Assembly (NCBI GenBank): GCA_030765065.1
Contig: CM060988.1
Coordinates: 178,787,065 to 178,851,064, forward strand
Source: Deroplatys truncata
Taxonomy: Eukaryota; Arthropoda; Insecta; Mantodea; Mantidae
Direction of reading: 5' to 3'
Length of the DNA stretch: 64,000 bases
This document shows positions 1 through 11,499 of the stretch, piece after piece. Positions within the stretch are counted from its first letter, which is position 1; each line of letters opens with the position of its first letter. A program made the translations under genes and the position numbers. The notes beneath the pieces are model-generated. The model saw nothing but the letters and a program-made list of their open reading frames with translations. It had not been told where the DNA came from and ran no database searches.

Positions 1-67
1 AGTTGCAAGCACAAGTCATTCAGAATGAAGAGGACTTCACAGGCTATTCCTCAAAAATTCAAGATAT
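1..67 (+). repeat. Family A fragment, left part of an interrupted copy
   Basis: The stretch matches the middle of the dispersed family A repeat (the part reading GTCATTCAGAATGAAGAGGA). The matching sequence stops at position 67 and resumes near 650, so this copy has been split by an insertion. It begins outside the window. No coding content. Confidence 0.7.
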
Positions 68-649
68 TGTGACGAGTACGGGATGTGGTTCAGGAATGAC
101 ATCGAGAGGGTTTTAGGTTGCGGGATGCTGGAAGCGTGGTGAAAGGGTGACAATATTAGACTGTAACGGTGATTCCAAGATAGGCTTTAATCGTTCTAAT
201 AACTAATCTAAACTATATTTCAACAGGAAGAGAGTTATAAAGCTTTGGTTTTACCTGGTTGACGCAAGACATCCGGTGTTCCATCTTCGTCGTGCCTAGT
301 TGTAAACTAGCACAAAATAAACTTAAAGAGCCGACCGTACCAGGGTCCTGCTAGGCAAATGATAGGCAGAGCCCCAGCCGTCAAAAAATCTGTGTTTAAA
401 TACCCGGGGAGTATGCTGACTAGTGCTTTAGCCAGCACTGACGCAAGTGGGTGTCAGCAGTATTTGTATAACGCACCCGTGTAAAATCATACACTCTAAC
501 CTCTGATTGCGTAAGTATCCGGGAAATGACTCGCAAGAATTCTGAAGCCAAATTCATGGGATTGCTTAAACAAATTTTATCCTAAATATCTCGAACTTTA
601 TAAAATTAGATTTATCACATTCTTGTAAAAGAAAACTATAACCGTCACA
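68..649. mobile_element. Possible small DNA element inserted in family A
   Basis: The family A sequence is broken here and continues after the segment. The segment starts TTGTGACG and ends CGTCACAA, an 8-bp inverted repeat at exactly the two breakpoints. It has no ORF of note. This could be a small non-autonomous DNA transposon. The inverted repeat is short and no clear target duplication is seen, so the class is unknown. Confidence 0.4.
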
Positions 650-975
650 ATATTTGCACATTTTATTTATATATTTTAATCATACTCATTAGAGCCATTT
701 TTGAACAATCAAATTTTTCGAAAAATTTGCCATGTAAAGGGTAGTTTGGGTGGGGGGATTTTCTTGAAAATCTTTGTGTCATATCCTTGGAAGATGTTGA
801 ACTTAAAACCAAGTTTCGTATTTAACGGACCTTTCGATTTGGGTCATACTTTCACAGACATACACGTTCACACCGACCTTTCTCTAAAAAAGCATTTTTT
901 GGATTCAAGTATTTTCAGAGCGGGTATTTCCGGTGAAAACTTGATATAGAATTTTGAAGGGTTTTAGATTTTAGA
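650..975 (+). repeat. Family A, right part of the interrupted copy
   Basis: Degenerate forward family A sequence: CCATGTAAAGGGTAGTTTGG, then the TTGGAAGATGTTGAAC block, the ACA-rich stretch and TATTTCCGGTGAAA. The terminal AGTAGAGAAAGT is not recognisable. An 82-codon ORF spans part of it and is the usual chance frame of this repeat. Confidence 0.7.
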
Positions 976-1570
976 AGAGAGATTAAAATATAACATTATG
1001 GATAATTACCCATATTTTTTCTGCACCTGAGTGTGAGCTGTCTCTCTGCGGAGGGGACTTGACTTCGCGGCTGGATCTAGAGCAAGTCAAGCAATTTCAA
1101 ATATCCCGTCTGGTAATATTTATGAGGCGGGTGGTGCCGTAATTTACCCGAATGTCGACACAAGGGTCGGAAATTGACATGGGATCCCGGAAGAATGGGC
1201 GACGTTGTGCTTTTCTCCGCTGCCGCATTAAATTAGATTTTCTGGGACATAACATTCTCGTACACTTTTATTAGACACGCTCGCCAGCTTATCTGTCTTC
1301 CTTCAGGACTTCCGTCTCCTCCTCCTCTTCTTCTTTTTGCTTAAGATTCACACCCTTCCTCTCCCCTTCAATTTCTTCTGCATATGAATCTCATTATCCG
1401 CTTTGTTGTTCATAATTCTTACTTTGTCACGTATGCCCCTTATTTTAGTTTCTTTAATTTCGTTTCGAATCCCGTTTGTTAGTTTTCTATACCTCATACT
1501 TATAATAGGCGAGGAAGTACAGTTTCGCAACCAAAAATTCTAGTGTGCCCTGATTCCACACGTAAAAACA
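976..1570. other. Unassigned AT-rich stretch
   Basis: No recognisable gene or repeat family. A pyrimidine-rich tract (CTTCCGTCTCCTCCTCCTC and following) lies at about 1308-1345. Small ORFs here have no familiar sequence. Confidence 0.5.
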
Positions 1571-2361
1571 TTTCATGTGTTGCATTCACATGATTTACTC
1601 TACTCGTTCTTCTACAAACTTCTATCTACTTCGTGTTACTCGAGATAAACTTTTGCAGAGGTGTCTTATTGCACATTTTCTTGCAAGCAGAAGGGGATTA
1701 TGGGAATAAAATAAAGTAGACTTTAAGCGACAGTCAAATCTTTTAAGAGCTGGTTTCTATGTGGAGCATTCCATTCTCTTTGTATGTCCAGGACATAAAA
1801 AAACGAATAAGAATTCCCATTTGAGAAAAAGTATAAGTATTAGAAAACTCAAACCAATAACAGAGCATATTTTGGAAATGGTCAACTCCATAAAAAAATA
1901 TGTATTTGGACATAAATAGTGTACGTGAACGAGATATACATTTTTTGTGTAGTAAGATTTTGTCTACCTTTTATGGTTTATCAATTATAGAAAAGCGATT
2001 CAGAATGTTGAAGATTTCAGAGGTTATTCCCAGAAAATTCAAGATATACATTTTATGTCTAATGAAAATATCTTAAACATATGGTATTTTAATCAAAATT
2101 GTTACAGACTTTTTGAGAAAACAAAAAAATAACGAAACGTTTTCCATAAAAGGGTGGTTTAAGGTACGGGAAATTTGGCATTTAACGGACCTTTCGTTCC
2201 TAAATTATGCTATTCACACACACGCGCGGACTTTATTCTAAAAATGCTGTTTTTGAATCAAGGGGCCTCAAAACAAATATTTCTGCTGAAATTTCTGTTT
2301 CGAATTTTTGTGTGAAATGCAACACTTCTACTTATTATGTACGTGGTAGAGAAAGTAAAAA
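1571..2361 (+). repeat. Family A copy, near full length, diverged
   Basis: Runs from the CATGTGTTGCATTCACATGA end, through the blocks about 100-450 bp in, to the terminal GTAGAGAAAGTAAAAA. It is clearly older than the copies near 6.3, 12.7 or 38 kb, because most blocks carry substitutions and small gaps. Confidence 0.8.
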
Positions 2362-2394
2362 CGAGTAGCGACCTACTACTTGAGATGTCATTAT

Positions 2395-2835
2395 TGATTC
2401 CATCCCATCGACCGCTCACTCTGACCCACGAGTTTTTCATGATTTCCCCGGGTCGGTAGCCGAATACTGGGGTGATTCCTCTTCTACCACGGCCTTCTTG
2501 CCTCTCATTTGCTGTGCCCAGCATTTCCTTCACTGACATATGTTTCAGGGTTGTAAGACCCGCCCCTAAGTGGGCCCCAACAGGGGGGCTCCACTGGGGG
2601 TCTGGAGGTTTGTGGTGGGTCTGGGCAGTGTCCGATGGGATTGATCTGGAAGCGTTACGGAACCCGTCCACGCTTGCGCACGTCGACATCCGGATCTGGT
2701 TGCCCTTCGAGTCTCTCCCCTCATTCAGGGGTCACGGTAGCAGCAAAAAGGATCTTTACGGCCTACTCATGGTGTTCTGCCTCGGTTGCTGGGCCATCTC
2801 CTTTTTTTTATTTATTTTTTTTTTATTTTTTTAAC
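2395..2835 (+). mobile_element. tRNA-derived SINE, head truncated
   Basis: Contains the block ACCGCTCACTCTGACCCACG followed by TTTTTCATGATTTCCCCGGG, which recurs in the SINEs near 13.9, 20.6, 30.1 and 50.3 kb. In the intact copies this block follows a tRNA-like head with A and B boxes. Here only the last part of the head remains. The body is GC-rich, unlike its surroundings, and ends in a T-rich tail with A residues at 2795-2835. ORFs of 94-143 codons on both strands are by-products of the GC-rich body. Confidence 0.65.
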
Positions 2836-2989
2836 ACCATTGAATCTACAACGAAATGTATTCCTACTTATACAAATGTTTATCTGGATGTAGATACAAA
2901 AATAAGCTTTGTTTTTTAAGAGAAAACCAGATTTTTTTTTAATTTTACTTTTTAGGGATATGTTTTTTGGATAATATGAAAACTACTAC

Positions 2990-3670
2990 ACAAGAAGTAT
3001 AGATCTCTTTTCTTGTTCGCTCTTCTTCTTCTTATTTTCCCTACTCTTATCATATGCCCTCCTGCAGAGGACACTTAAAGCTTTCTTAAATGCGGCAGAT
3101 CCAGGGCCAAAGTGGTCCTTTTGTCCAACTCCCAGCGTTCCTTCCGGAGAAATATCTGGAAGGCCTGTAGATTCACTGCGTCCCCAACCTTGAGTACCCA
3201 AAAATAGGTGGCAAAGATTAGCCAAGTAATGGCATCTGCCAGTTTCTGGTCACCGTGCTGGAATTCGAGGTTCAAATAGACCCTAGTGGAAACACTTGCA
3301 CACCACTACAAGTCACTCCTATGCGTCCATATACCCAATTCCATATTGGGCGTACGACGGCACAATCCACCAACTTGTGACTCAAGGTCTCCACCGCAGA
3401 ACACCTGAGGCAGAGATTTGATGTTGCTCTGCCATGCCGCCACAATTTGTCATCTGTCGGAACAACCTCATTGACAGCCGAGTAAACCGCAGCTTTCTAG
3501 TCAGTGGGGATCTTCGGATTCTGAAATTTATTCCAAATTGTCCTCCATCGTCTCAGCGAATAGTTTTGTTGTACCCGCGGTAGAACACTGGTGGTAGACA
3601 TAAGATGTTTGTATAAGAAAGCTGACCGAGTAAAGGCCAACCTCTGAGCATTAATTCTGGGTAACTGTTC
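2990..3670 (-). pseudogene. Non-LTR retrotransposon ORF2, C-terminal remnant
   Basis: On the minus strand one frame reads RVQQNYSLRRWRTIWNKFQN and further on LWRHGRATSNLCLRC, then a histidine and cysteine (C-x2-C-x8-H-x4-C spacing). This is the zinc-finger-like segment found near the C-terminus of many LINE ORF2 proteins, after the reverse transcriptase. Stop codons and frame changes interrupt it. The reverse transcriptase itself is absent, so the copy is 5' truncated. The clade cannot be fixed from this piece. Differs in sequence from the LINE at 52.8-54.7 kb, so it is a second LINE family. Confidence 0.6.
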
Positions 3671-3717
3671 GTCCGTACATTTACCTTTACCTTTTAGAAA
3701 CTATTTCTACAAGCCTT

Positions 3718-4285
3718 ATTACTTTCTCTACCACCTACACAGTAGATAGAGAAGGTATTGCATTCCACCCAAAATTCCATACCACTATTCCACCGTAAAC
3801 ACACGTTTTGAGGCCCCTGAATCCCCAAAAAAGCATTTTTAGAAAAAGGGCCGTGTGTGTGTCTGTCTGTGAACAGCATAACCTAAAAACGAAAAGCCGG
3901 ATAAATACCTAACTTGGTACTCAGTACAGTATCTAATATGGAAATTTTAATTTTCTAAAAAAGGCTGTAATGAATTTGATTAAATAAGCGTATATGAAAG
4001 ATATTTACATAACAAATGTATATCTTGAATGTTCTAGGAATAGCCTAGGAAGTTGGGAGGGATTTTATATAATGCTGCATAACTACTAAACGTTAAGAGA
4101 TAAACGAAAACGTACCAAACAAAATTTGTAGATATGTTTAAAGCACACAATTTATTTAAAATAAGTTTTTTGTGGCATAAGCCGCTTCTGAGATATCCGT
4201 TATTAAAGGTTCGAATTGTTCAATACTTATTCTTTTTAAGTTGTTTAAGCAAGGTTTTATCTCGATTAAAATGAAGTAGATACGA
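3718..4285 (-). repeat. Family A copy, reverse, truncated and old
   Basis: Begins ATTACTTTCTCTACCACC and follows the reverse family A order: GGTATTGCATTCCACCCAAA, the TGTGTGTGTC tract, GTGAACAGCATAAC, then AAGAGATAAACG. It stops short of the far end of the element. Much diverged from the other copies. Confidence 0.75.
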
Positions 4286-4851
4286 AATATTGTGGCGTAT
4301 TAGTAGGTATTGTGATACCAGACACATTATTGCGTCGCATTGTCGACAGTGTTATTGGGATGATTTATTATTTCTTTCGAGTGAACGAGCCTTCTCCTTT
4401 GACGCCGACCACGCCAGAGAGAGTAGGCTGTGTTAGAAGTTCCGTCTGGTATGACGCCGGCAACTCTGGCTAGCGTGACTAGCCAGAGGTGGAGAGAGGG
4501 ATAGATAGATAACGTTACTTCTTTGTGTGTTAGCTTCACTTTGTGAGTAAGTGTGTATGGAGTAGGTCGCGTGTGGCCAGTCCTCGACATCGTGGCATCT
4601 CCCCGCAATCCTTTATTCCCCGGTGTATAATGTAGGGCCACCAAGGGTTCTATCAATACATCACAGGTAATGTGTGTGGTGTTCATCGGAATGTGGACAC
4701 CGAGGTCCTGGTCCTCTCGCCGTTTCTTAGCTACGTTTCCCCAATGTGCGTGTTGGGGTCACTAAAGTTTAATAATTGGCTGGGAAACTTTTGGCCCTCA
4801 GCCCAGTATGTAACAATATACCTTCGTAAGAATAATTTGCATATCCACTAG
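4286..4851. other. Unassigned stretch next to the mariner
   Basis: No recognisable gene or repeat. It is locally less AT-rich (about 4380-4720) and holds a 119-codon minus-strand ORF of no familiar sequence. It ends at the TA target site of the mariner. Confidence 0.45.
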
Positions 4852-6129
4852 TACGAGGGGCACTATTTATATTTTGAGCTTAACTACTTAAAACGAAGTA
4901 ATTTCTGATTGAAAACTGCTTTATCGGTTTTCAAAATATTCTCCTTTATGATTCATACAATTTTGCATCCCTTTGAACCATTTGTCAAAGCATTTATTCC
5001 AGTCTTCTTGAGATACCTCCAAAACATGGTTTTCGAAGTCATCAACGGCTTCTTCTGCCAACGAAAATCGATGTCCACGCAATTTATTCTTGATGTTCGG
5101 GAACAAAAAGAAGTCACTGGGTGCCAAATCAGGACTGTATGGCGGATGACCCATCAATTCGAATTTTTGAACCTTCAAATACTCTGTTGTTATACGAGAT
5201 GTGTGTGCGCTCGCATTGTTTTGATGAAGAACGATCCTACGGTTCTTGTTGGTTTTACTTACTTCACCGGAGACTTTCGGCAAACAAATAATTGTGTAGC
5301 GTTCGGCATTGACCGTTTTACGCTCCTCTAAAGGCACTGTTGCCACATGGTCAGTTTTGCTGAAAAAACAGGCGACCATTTGCTTCGAAGTGCTTCGAGT
5401 GCGAACAACTTTAGTTGGGATTTGCTTCATCTTAAAACACCCATACAGTCGACTGCTGTTTACGTTCCGGCTCATACGCATAGATCCATGATCGTCACCT
5501 GTTACAATCTTATATACGTCTTTTAAGGCACTGCCATTGTATTTCTTGAGCATTTTTGTACACCAATCGACACGAGCATCTTTTTGAGATTGCGTCAAAT
5601 TATGTGGGATCCAACGAGAACAAACCTTTTTCACGGCTAAATAATCATGCAATAGTTTATACATGCTGGTGGAACTAATGCCTCAATCTCACAATATGTC
5701 GCATGACGATCTTTCATTATTAGTTTTTGCACAGCATCAATGTTTTCTGGAACAACAACTGATTTTGGACGACCTTCACGAACTTCATCATTGAATGAAC
5801 GGCGGCCACGATTAAATTCGTTATACCAGCGTTTCACAGTGGCAAAGGATGGAGCTTTGTCGCCAAATGTGGAATATGTGACCGATGCTCTCTTGTCTTG
5901 ATAATCCACGTCGAAACTCGTAATAAATCATTGCAGGAACATTTTCACGAGTTAATTCCATGCTTTTGTTGACACACAATTTTCAAGTTAGTGTAAACAA
6001 AACAAATGACGCTCTATTGACAAAATGCTTGAGGTAGATTATGGTACAAAATGTCAAACTTTCCATTGGAAACGTCAGATGGCACCTACAGCATTGCCAA
6101 GGCTCAAAATATAAATAGTGCCCCTCGTA
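4852..6129 (-). mobile_element. Full-length mariner transposon
   Basis: The element proper is 4854-6127 (1,274 bp), flanked on both sides by TA, the target duplication of mariner elements. The terminal inverted repeats are identical over 26 bp, each beginning CGAGGGGCACTATTTATATT. Its length fits the usual 1.3 kb of the family. The single gene runs on the minus strand and is broken (separate entry). Perfect ends point to fairly recent insertion compared with the other mariner relics here. Confidence 0.95.
4921..5961 (-). pseudogene. Mariner transposase, frameshifted
   Basis: Mariner transposases bind the element ends and cut and paste them with a D,D34D catalytic triad. The ATG at 5961 starts MELTRENVPAMIYYEFRRGL, a typical mariner N-terminus, and the stop lies near 4921. 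The 1,041-nt span fits a 345-residue protein. Signatures seen: EFNRGRRSFNDEVREGRPKS, WIPHNLTQ, TKVVRTRSTSKQM, YSPDLAPSDFFLFP and the C-terminal GEYFE. It cannot be made intact. Frame changes fall near 5880, near 5680 (about 7 nt lost after EIEA) and at the first aspartate motif, where one lost base is offset by a gained base about 60 nt later. The second catalytic motif reads HQNNAS where HHDNAS is usual, so that aspartate is also lost. The original subfamily resembles the mauritiana/irritans-type mariners, but I cannot assign it firmly. Confidence 0.93.
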
Positions 6130-6340
6130 AGCGATAGGGGGTAGAAAAGTTATATGAATGTTACACCAGATTTTTTTCTCCGCCAAGTTTAACAAAAACT
6201 AAAATTCGATATAGACTTGTATAAGTTGCAGTAAATGGGCTCATTTTGGCATCCCAGTTTTTCACTTTATGATGAACAGATCGGGAAACACATGTGCAAA
6301 TTCTGACTGAGTCATCAATATTGTAAGCAAAATAAAAAAA

Positions 6341-7176
6341 ATCTGATGTGTTACACTCACATGATTTTCTCTACTCTTGTACAAACTATTTTTACAAACG
6401 CTTATTCTCCAAATGCTTCATGTTAATCGAGATGTTAATCTTATTGCTAATTTTCTTGTAGATGCAAGGGGAATTGCTAGGCTTTAAGCGATAGTCAAAT
6501 CTTTTAAGAGCTGGTTGCTATGTGGCGCATTCCATTCTCTTTGTATGTCCAGGACATAAAAAAATGAATAACGAATTTGAGAAAAAGTATAAGTATTGGA
6601 AAATTTGAGGGAATAACAGCCAATATCTCGAAAACGGTTCACTCCACAAAAGAAATGTATATGACATAAATTGTGTATTTTAAGGCGATCTACATTTTTT
6701 GTGTAGTAAAATGTTGTCTATCTCTTATGGTTTACCAGTTATGCAAAAGTCGTTCACAATGAAGAATACTTTTGGAGACATTCCCAGAAAATACGAGATA
6801 TACATTTCATTTCTCATGACAATATCTTAAACATGTGATATTTTAATCAAAATCGTTAGAGAAAATTAAAATTTCGAAAAATGTTCCATGTAAAGGGTAA
6901 TCTGGGGTGGAGGGATTTTCTTGAAAACCTTCGTGTCGCATCTCTGGAAGATACTGAACCTAAATACCAAGTTTGGTGTTTATCCGACTGTTCGTTTCTG
7001 AGTTATGCTGTTCACAGACACACACACACAGACGCACACACGGACATGTTTCCAAAAATGCTTTTTTTGGATTCAGGGGGTCTCAAAACATGTATTTGCG
7101 ATGAAATCTCGGTATCGAATTTTTGGGTGAAATACAATACTTCCCCTACTTACTATACGTAGTAGAGAAAGTAATA
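6341..7176 (+). repeat. Family A copy, full length
   Basis: Runs from ATCTGATGTGTTACACTCAC to GTAGTAGAGAAAGT, with A-rich flanks on both sides. A 93-codon ORF starting MFHVKGNLGWRDFLENLRV lies inside it. Variants of this ORF recur in other copies but are shortened or frameshifted there. Confidence 0.9.
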
Positions 7177-8015
7177 AAAATTATTGTTAGCGTTATTTTA
7201 GTACCTATTATTAAGTTTGTTAATCTTTTTTTAGCCTAAATCTGCAATTCCTATTGGCTGATACGATGATTTACATTTAAAATTTGGCAACCCTGATCTG
7301 AGCTCAGATGGCACAGTAAATGAAACATAAGGGGAGAGAGAGTTACTAGGGTGGCAAGGGGAGAGTGATAGAGGAATAAATTGTAAGAAGAGGACTAATT
7401 GAGGAATAGTATTTAGCTAGGTAGAGAAAGAGGAATAGTAATAGAGAGTAAAAAGGAGAGAGGGAGGAAAGGAGAGACAGTGAGAGAAAAGAACGTAACA
7501 ACGTGAACGAAGGTAAGGGTTCAGGTGGTTAGAAGTAACATTTTTATCCCTGCAGTGACATCTCCCTTTGTTGAACCCCGAGATCAAGGAAGACGGCGCG
7601 CCGCTCGGTTGCCAGGAGACACAAACCTTACGAGGTAGATAATTATCAGGGATTACTGAAGGGAAATGCTCGTTACCTCGTACATAGAAAACAAGCAATT
7701 ACTGGAGGGCCAGCGCAGGGTGCTAAAAGTCCGCCCTGGAGTCAAATTTAAATTGCCAGTTATCTCGAAACATCCCCTCAAATGAAATAGCGCTAGACAA
7801 ACCAGACGGTGGATTTAATAACACGAACAAATCTTCAAATGCTCACTAGAGAGTACACTTGGTTCCCTTTAGCAACACTTGTTCCGAGTAACAAACTGAT
7901 GTGTAACAGTCACATGCCTTCTCTGCTCATAGAGAATCAAAAATCGCTTATCAGACTGGTTATCCAAAATAAATCTAATTTGTTGCATTCACATGGCTTA
8001 CTCTACAACATACTT
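7177..8015. other. Unassigned stretch
   Basis: No gene or known repeat recognised. It is purine-rich at 7330-7500 (GAGAGAG/GGAGAGAG motifs). A GC-rich patch around 7590-7610 includes GGCGCGCC. Small ORFs only. Confidence 0.45.
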
Positions 8016-8350
8016 AAGGTAGAATTAGTATTGCATTTCAATCCAAACTTCCTCACCGTGATTTCAGCAAACATACACGTTTAGAGTCTCCCTGAATGTA
8101 TAAAAGAAAAGGAGTTTTAGAAAAAGATCGTGTGGATATGTGTAAGTCAGATGTTAACCTCCATATTTAAGCTCAGCATCTTCCAAGGATGAGAAAAAAA
8201 GCTTTTCAAGAAAATCCTCCACCTCAAACTACACTTCATATGAAAAAGTTTCGTTATTTTGAATTTTCTAAAAAAAATGGCTGTAGGCAATTTTATTAAA
8301 ATACCGCATATTTACCTTGAATATCTTGAATTTTCTACGAATAGTCTAAG
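8016..8350 (-). repeat. Family A fragment, reverse, diverged
   Basis: Recognisable blocks are GTATTGCATTTCAATCC, GTGATTTCAGCAAACATACA, CTTTTCAAGAAAATCCTCCA and AATATCTTGAATTTTCTACG. Both ends are missing or unrecognisable. A family A end-like stretch (TTGTTGCATTCACATGG) lies just upstream at 7980-8000. Confidence 0.65.
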
Positions 8351-8744
8351 TGCTATTCATTTCGAATGCACTTTGTATAGGAAAACCGTAATACAGGCTG
8401 TTGCAGCATGCAATACAGCTCGGCATGGGAGCAAGGTGTTGTCACGGCTGAATTAAGTGTTGGAATGAATTGGCAGGAAGCACAAGCACTCGTGCTATAA
8501 CCTTCAGTCGGGCACCGAGCACTGTTGCTGCGTACACGCGAGTATTCGTGACTCAGCCGAGTAGAGCTGGAACCCTGCCTTAGAACACTAAAAACGTGGA
8601 TTTCTTTAAACTTCAGAATGTATTTCAAACAGCATCAACCGTTGTAAGAGATTTCTTGTTAATACTTTGAATCCTTATATATTTAATAAATTTTTTAAGT
8701 TCTAAATTTCATCTCTTTTTTTCGTGGTCAAGTAAAGAGACTGG
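8351..8744. other. Unassigned stretch
   Basis: No feature recognised beyond two overlapping short ORFs of no familiar sequence around 8353-8628. Confidence 0.4.
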
Positions 8745-8945
8745 AATTTCGAAGCCTGCATATTGTTACCTAGTACGTGAACATTTGACTATCGTTTCAA
8801 TCCCCCGCATCACAGTATTTACAACGAAATGTGTAATAAAATAATTTTGCTTCGATTAAAAAGAATAGATAGACAAACAAACCATTGTAAGAAGAGTTCA
8901 TAAAAGTTATATAAAATGAATATAATGTGAATGTAACACTGCAGA
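8745..8945 (-). repeat. Family A end fragment, reverse, diverged
   Basis: Holds CATTTGACTATCG, AACGAAATGTGTAAT, TTGTAAGAAGAGTTC and GTGAATGTAACACTGCAGATTC in the order expected at the ATCTGATGTG end read backwards. The next reverse copy begins at its T-rich boundary. Confidence 0.6.
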
Positions 8946-8950
8946 TTCTT

Positions 8951-9796
8951 TTTACTTTCTCTACTACGTTTAGTAAGTAGGGAAAGTACTTATTGCATTC
9001 CACCCAAAAATTCAATACCGAGATTTCACCGGAAATACATGTTTTGAGGTGCCCTGAATCCAACTAAAGCCTTTTTGGAAACACGTCCGTGTGTGTGTGT
9101 TTCTCTGTCTGTGAACAGCATAATTCAAAAAGTCGGATAAATACAAAAAGTTGGTATGTGAGTTTAATATCTTCCAAGGATGGGACACGAAGATTTTCTA
9201 GAAAATTTCTCCACCCCAGGCTACCCTTTACGTGGAACGTTTTCAGAAAACTTTGATTTTCTCAAAAATGGCTCTAACGATTTTCATTAAAATATCACGT
9301 GTTTAAGATATTTTCGTGACAAATGAAATTATCTTGTATCTTCTGGGAATGTCCCCAAAAGTCCTTTTATGCTGAATGACTTTCGCATAACTGGTAAACC
9401 GTAAGAGATAGACAAAATTGTACTACACAAAAAAATGTAGAACTCGTTAAAATACACAATTTATATCATATACTTTTTTTCTTTGTCTACTAACCCATTT
9501 CCAAAATATTCCTTGTTATTCGTTTGAATTTTCCAGTACTTATACTTTTTCTCAAATGGGAAATGGGCTTATTTGTTTGTACTGACATACAAGGAGAATG
9601 GAATACTCCACATAGCAACCAACTCTTAAAACATTTGACTATTGCTTAAAGCCTACCAATTCCCCTTGCATCTACAAGAAAATTAGCAATAATATTAACA
9701 TCTCGATTAACATAAAGCATATGGAGAATAAGCGTTTGTAAAAATAGTTTGTACAAGAGTAGAGAAAGTCATGTGATTGTAACACATCAGAATTTT
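8951..9796 (-). repeat. Family A copy, full length, reverse
   Basis: Starts ACTTTCTCTACTACGTTTAG after a T-run and ends CATCAGAATTTT. All internal blocks are in order, including the TGTGTGTGTG tract and the GTGAACAGCATAA block. It abuts the older fragment at 8745-8945, consistent with insertion at a T-run inside that relic. Confidence 0.9.
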
Positions 9797-10443
9797 ACAT
9801 TCCTTAATCTTCATTGTAAAATAACTCGGACACTATATATAAATGCTTGAAATTTAAGGGCATGAATATGATTTGTGCCGAATTTTTTCTTAATCCTTCA
9901 CATGTGGTTGTTTTCCCGTGTAAGTTTGGGTGTGTTTTCTCTAATAGTTCCCGGATCGCCACCCGAGGTCGGTTGAATTCTCACTTAGTTCCGATTGTTC
10001 GTGAGTTAGGGGTAGCGCCACCGTCGCCGCCTAAGTATGGTTCTGCTTCTTCTAAAATCATGAAGTGTATGGTGCGCTTCTCTTGAAAGTCCATCTACAC
10101 CTTTGATATTATTACACGTAATGTAACTAGCTTGGCTTTCACGTTTCTGAAACTGTTCTTGTTTGTTCCTGCTCGATCGCTTATCAGCTCTCTGGCATGG
10201 GTTTATATTTGCTGAGCCGGAAGTTGGAGTGTGATTAGTGATAACGCATCTAAATTGTAAATTCATAGTGATGGGTTTCTGAGCCGATTTATGGGACCGT
10301 TGTATTTATAATAATTCATACCTCCCTTTTAATGTGTTGTTGGGGCAGAATAGTAACCATACCTGCAACAAAACAAAGACCAGAAACCGAAGATTTATAT
10401 TATATAAGAAGTTACAAGAAAGTAATCTGTAAACCCCATTATA
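9797..10443. other. Unassigned stretch
   Basis: No gene or repeat recognised. Slightly more GC-rich at 9950-10090, with overlapping short ORFs on both strands that match nothing I know. Confidence 0.4.
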
Positions 10444-11191
10444 TATTAGGTTATCTCATAAGTTCGTTCGCTTTTCGTTACGTTTCAATCACTAAGAACG
10501 CCTGGGAACACACCTCACCCACAGCACAGCTACGACAGCGTAGTTGCCGAACTTTCAGTTTTCAAACTTTAAACACAAGGTCGTTCAAAAGGGAAACAAC
10601 TACGGCAGTTAGGTTTTGTAAAAAAAAACTATTTATTTCCTGCAGTATACACCATTATTGTCGACAATATATTGCCACGTCCCTGGCTACAGTAGCACGA
10701 GCTAAATTGAGCTCCAATGCCAACACCCTAGTTGTAATTCGTGGATTGTTGACTATCGTTTCATGAATTCTTTCCACGGCCGTAACCATTGGCCGTCCAG
10801 ACCGAGGTTTTTCTTTTAGAGAGAAATTTCCAACTCGAAATCGACTAAACCGCTTTTGAAATGTTCGCTTCGTTACTGCATCTTCCCCGTAGACAGCGAA
10901 AATTTTCTGCCGGCATTGTGAGGCGGTTTTACCCTTACGATAGTAAAACAGCATAAAACTGCATGTTCCTTTGTGCTTTCCATAGTTTGTAAACACAGTT
11001 CACGCTGTTCTATCCAACGTCAGTCACAAACAGACACTGACATATCCAATAGTGAGTCTGGTTGATGTTCTCTAACTCGTAGGGGTGTTTAGGCAACTGG
11101 GATAACATGAGTGTACAGAGAGTTCAGGGTTTTCAGGCGCTGTAGATGCAACTTACGAGCAAAACGAATGAACTTATGATACAACCCAATA
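10444..11191 (-). mobile_element. Internally deleted mariner
   Basis: TA at 10444-10445 and 11190-11191 flanks imperfect terminal inverted repeats. The left end begins TTAGGTTATCTCATAAGTTC and the right end, read inward, TTGGGTTGTATCATAAGTTC. About 744 bp lie between the TA pairs, against roughly 1.3 kb for a complete element, so the catalytic half is missing. It is non-autonomous. Confidence 0.85.
10655..10996 (-). pseudogene. Mariner transposase, N-terminal DNA-binding part only
   Basis: The frame carries YRKGKTASQCRQKIFAVYGE, then FQKRFSRFRVGNFSLKEKPR and SGRP, then a second helix-turn-helix region (TTRVLALELNLARATVARDV). These are the paired HTH motifs and the SGRP linker of mariner transposases, closest in style to cecropia/Hsmar-type proteins. 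The frame ends soon after. No D,D34D motif remains because the rest of the gene is deleted. Binding to its own ends might once have been possible, but cleavage would not. Confidence 0.8.
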
Positions 11192-11499
11192 TATTTATCA
11201 TGCATAGAGCATGATGCGGAAATATATTTACTAAATTATATTTTCGTACCATTCTTGTGACAGCCTCTGGGTGTATATAATCCCCTCCTTAACTCAAACA
11301 CAAAGGTTGCGTAGCTTTTGTAAAGTCGGTACAAATTTAAAGTGAAGGACAGCAATAAATTCTGAAGTCTTAAAATCTGAAGAGTTAATGGAAAAATTCA
11401 CTACAAGTGTAACACGTTACTTTTACAAAGACTGCTGATTATCATATGATATTTACCTAATATTCTACAATCTATTCTTTAGTGGTGCAAAAGGGTTAA
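11192..11499. other. Unassigned AT-rich stretch
   Basis: Nothing recognised. It lies between the deleted mariner and an old family A copy. Confidence 0.4.

Noticed and set aside
2258..2919. Overlapping ORFs of 94-143 codons on both strands as genes
   Set aside because: They lie across the edge of family A and a GC-rich SINE body. No familiar protein sequence or codon pattern.
7153..7176. Helitron 3' end (small palindrome before the end of family A)
   Set aside because: There is a TACTT...AGTA palindrome near the end, but no CTRR terminus and no AT insertion site. Nested copies show 5-bp duplications, which Helitrons do not make.
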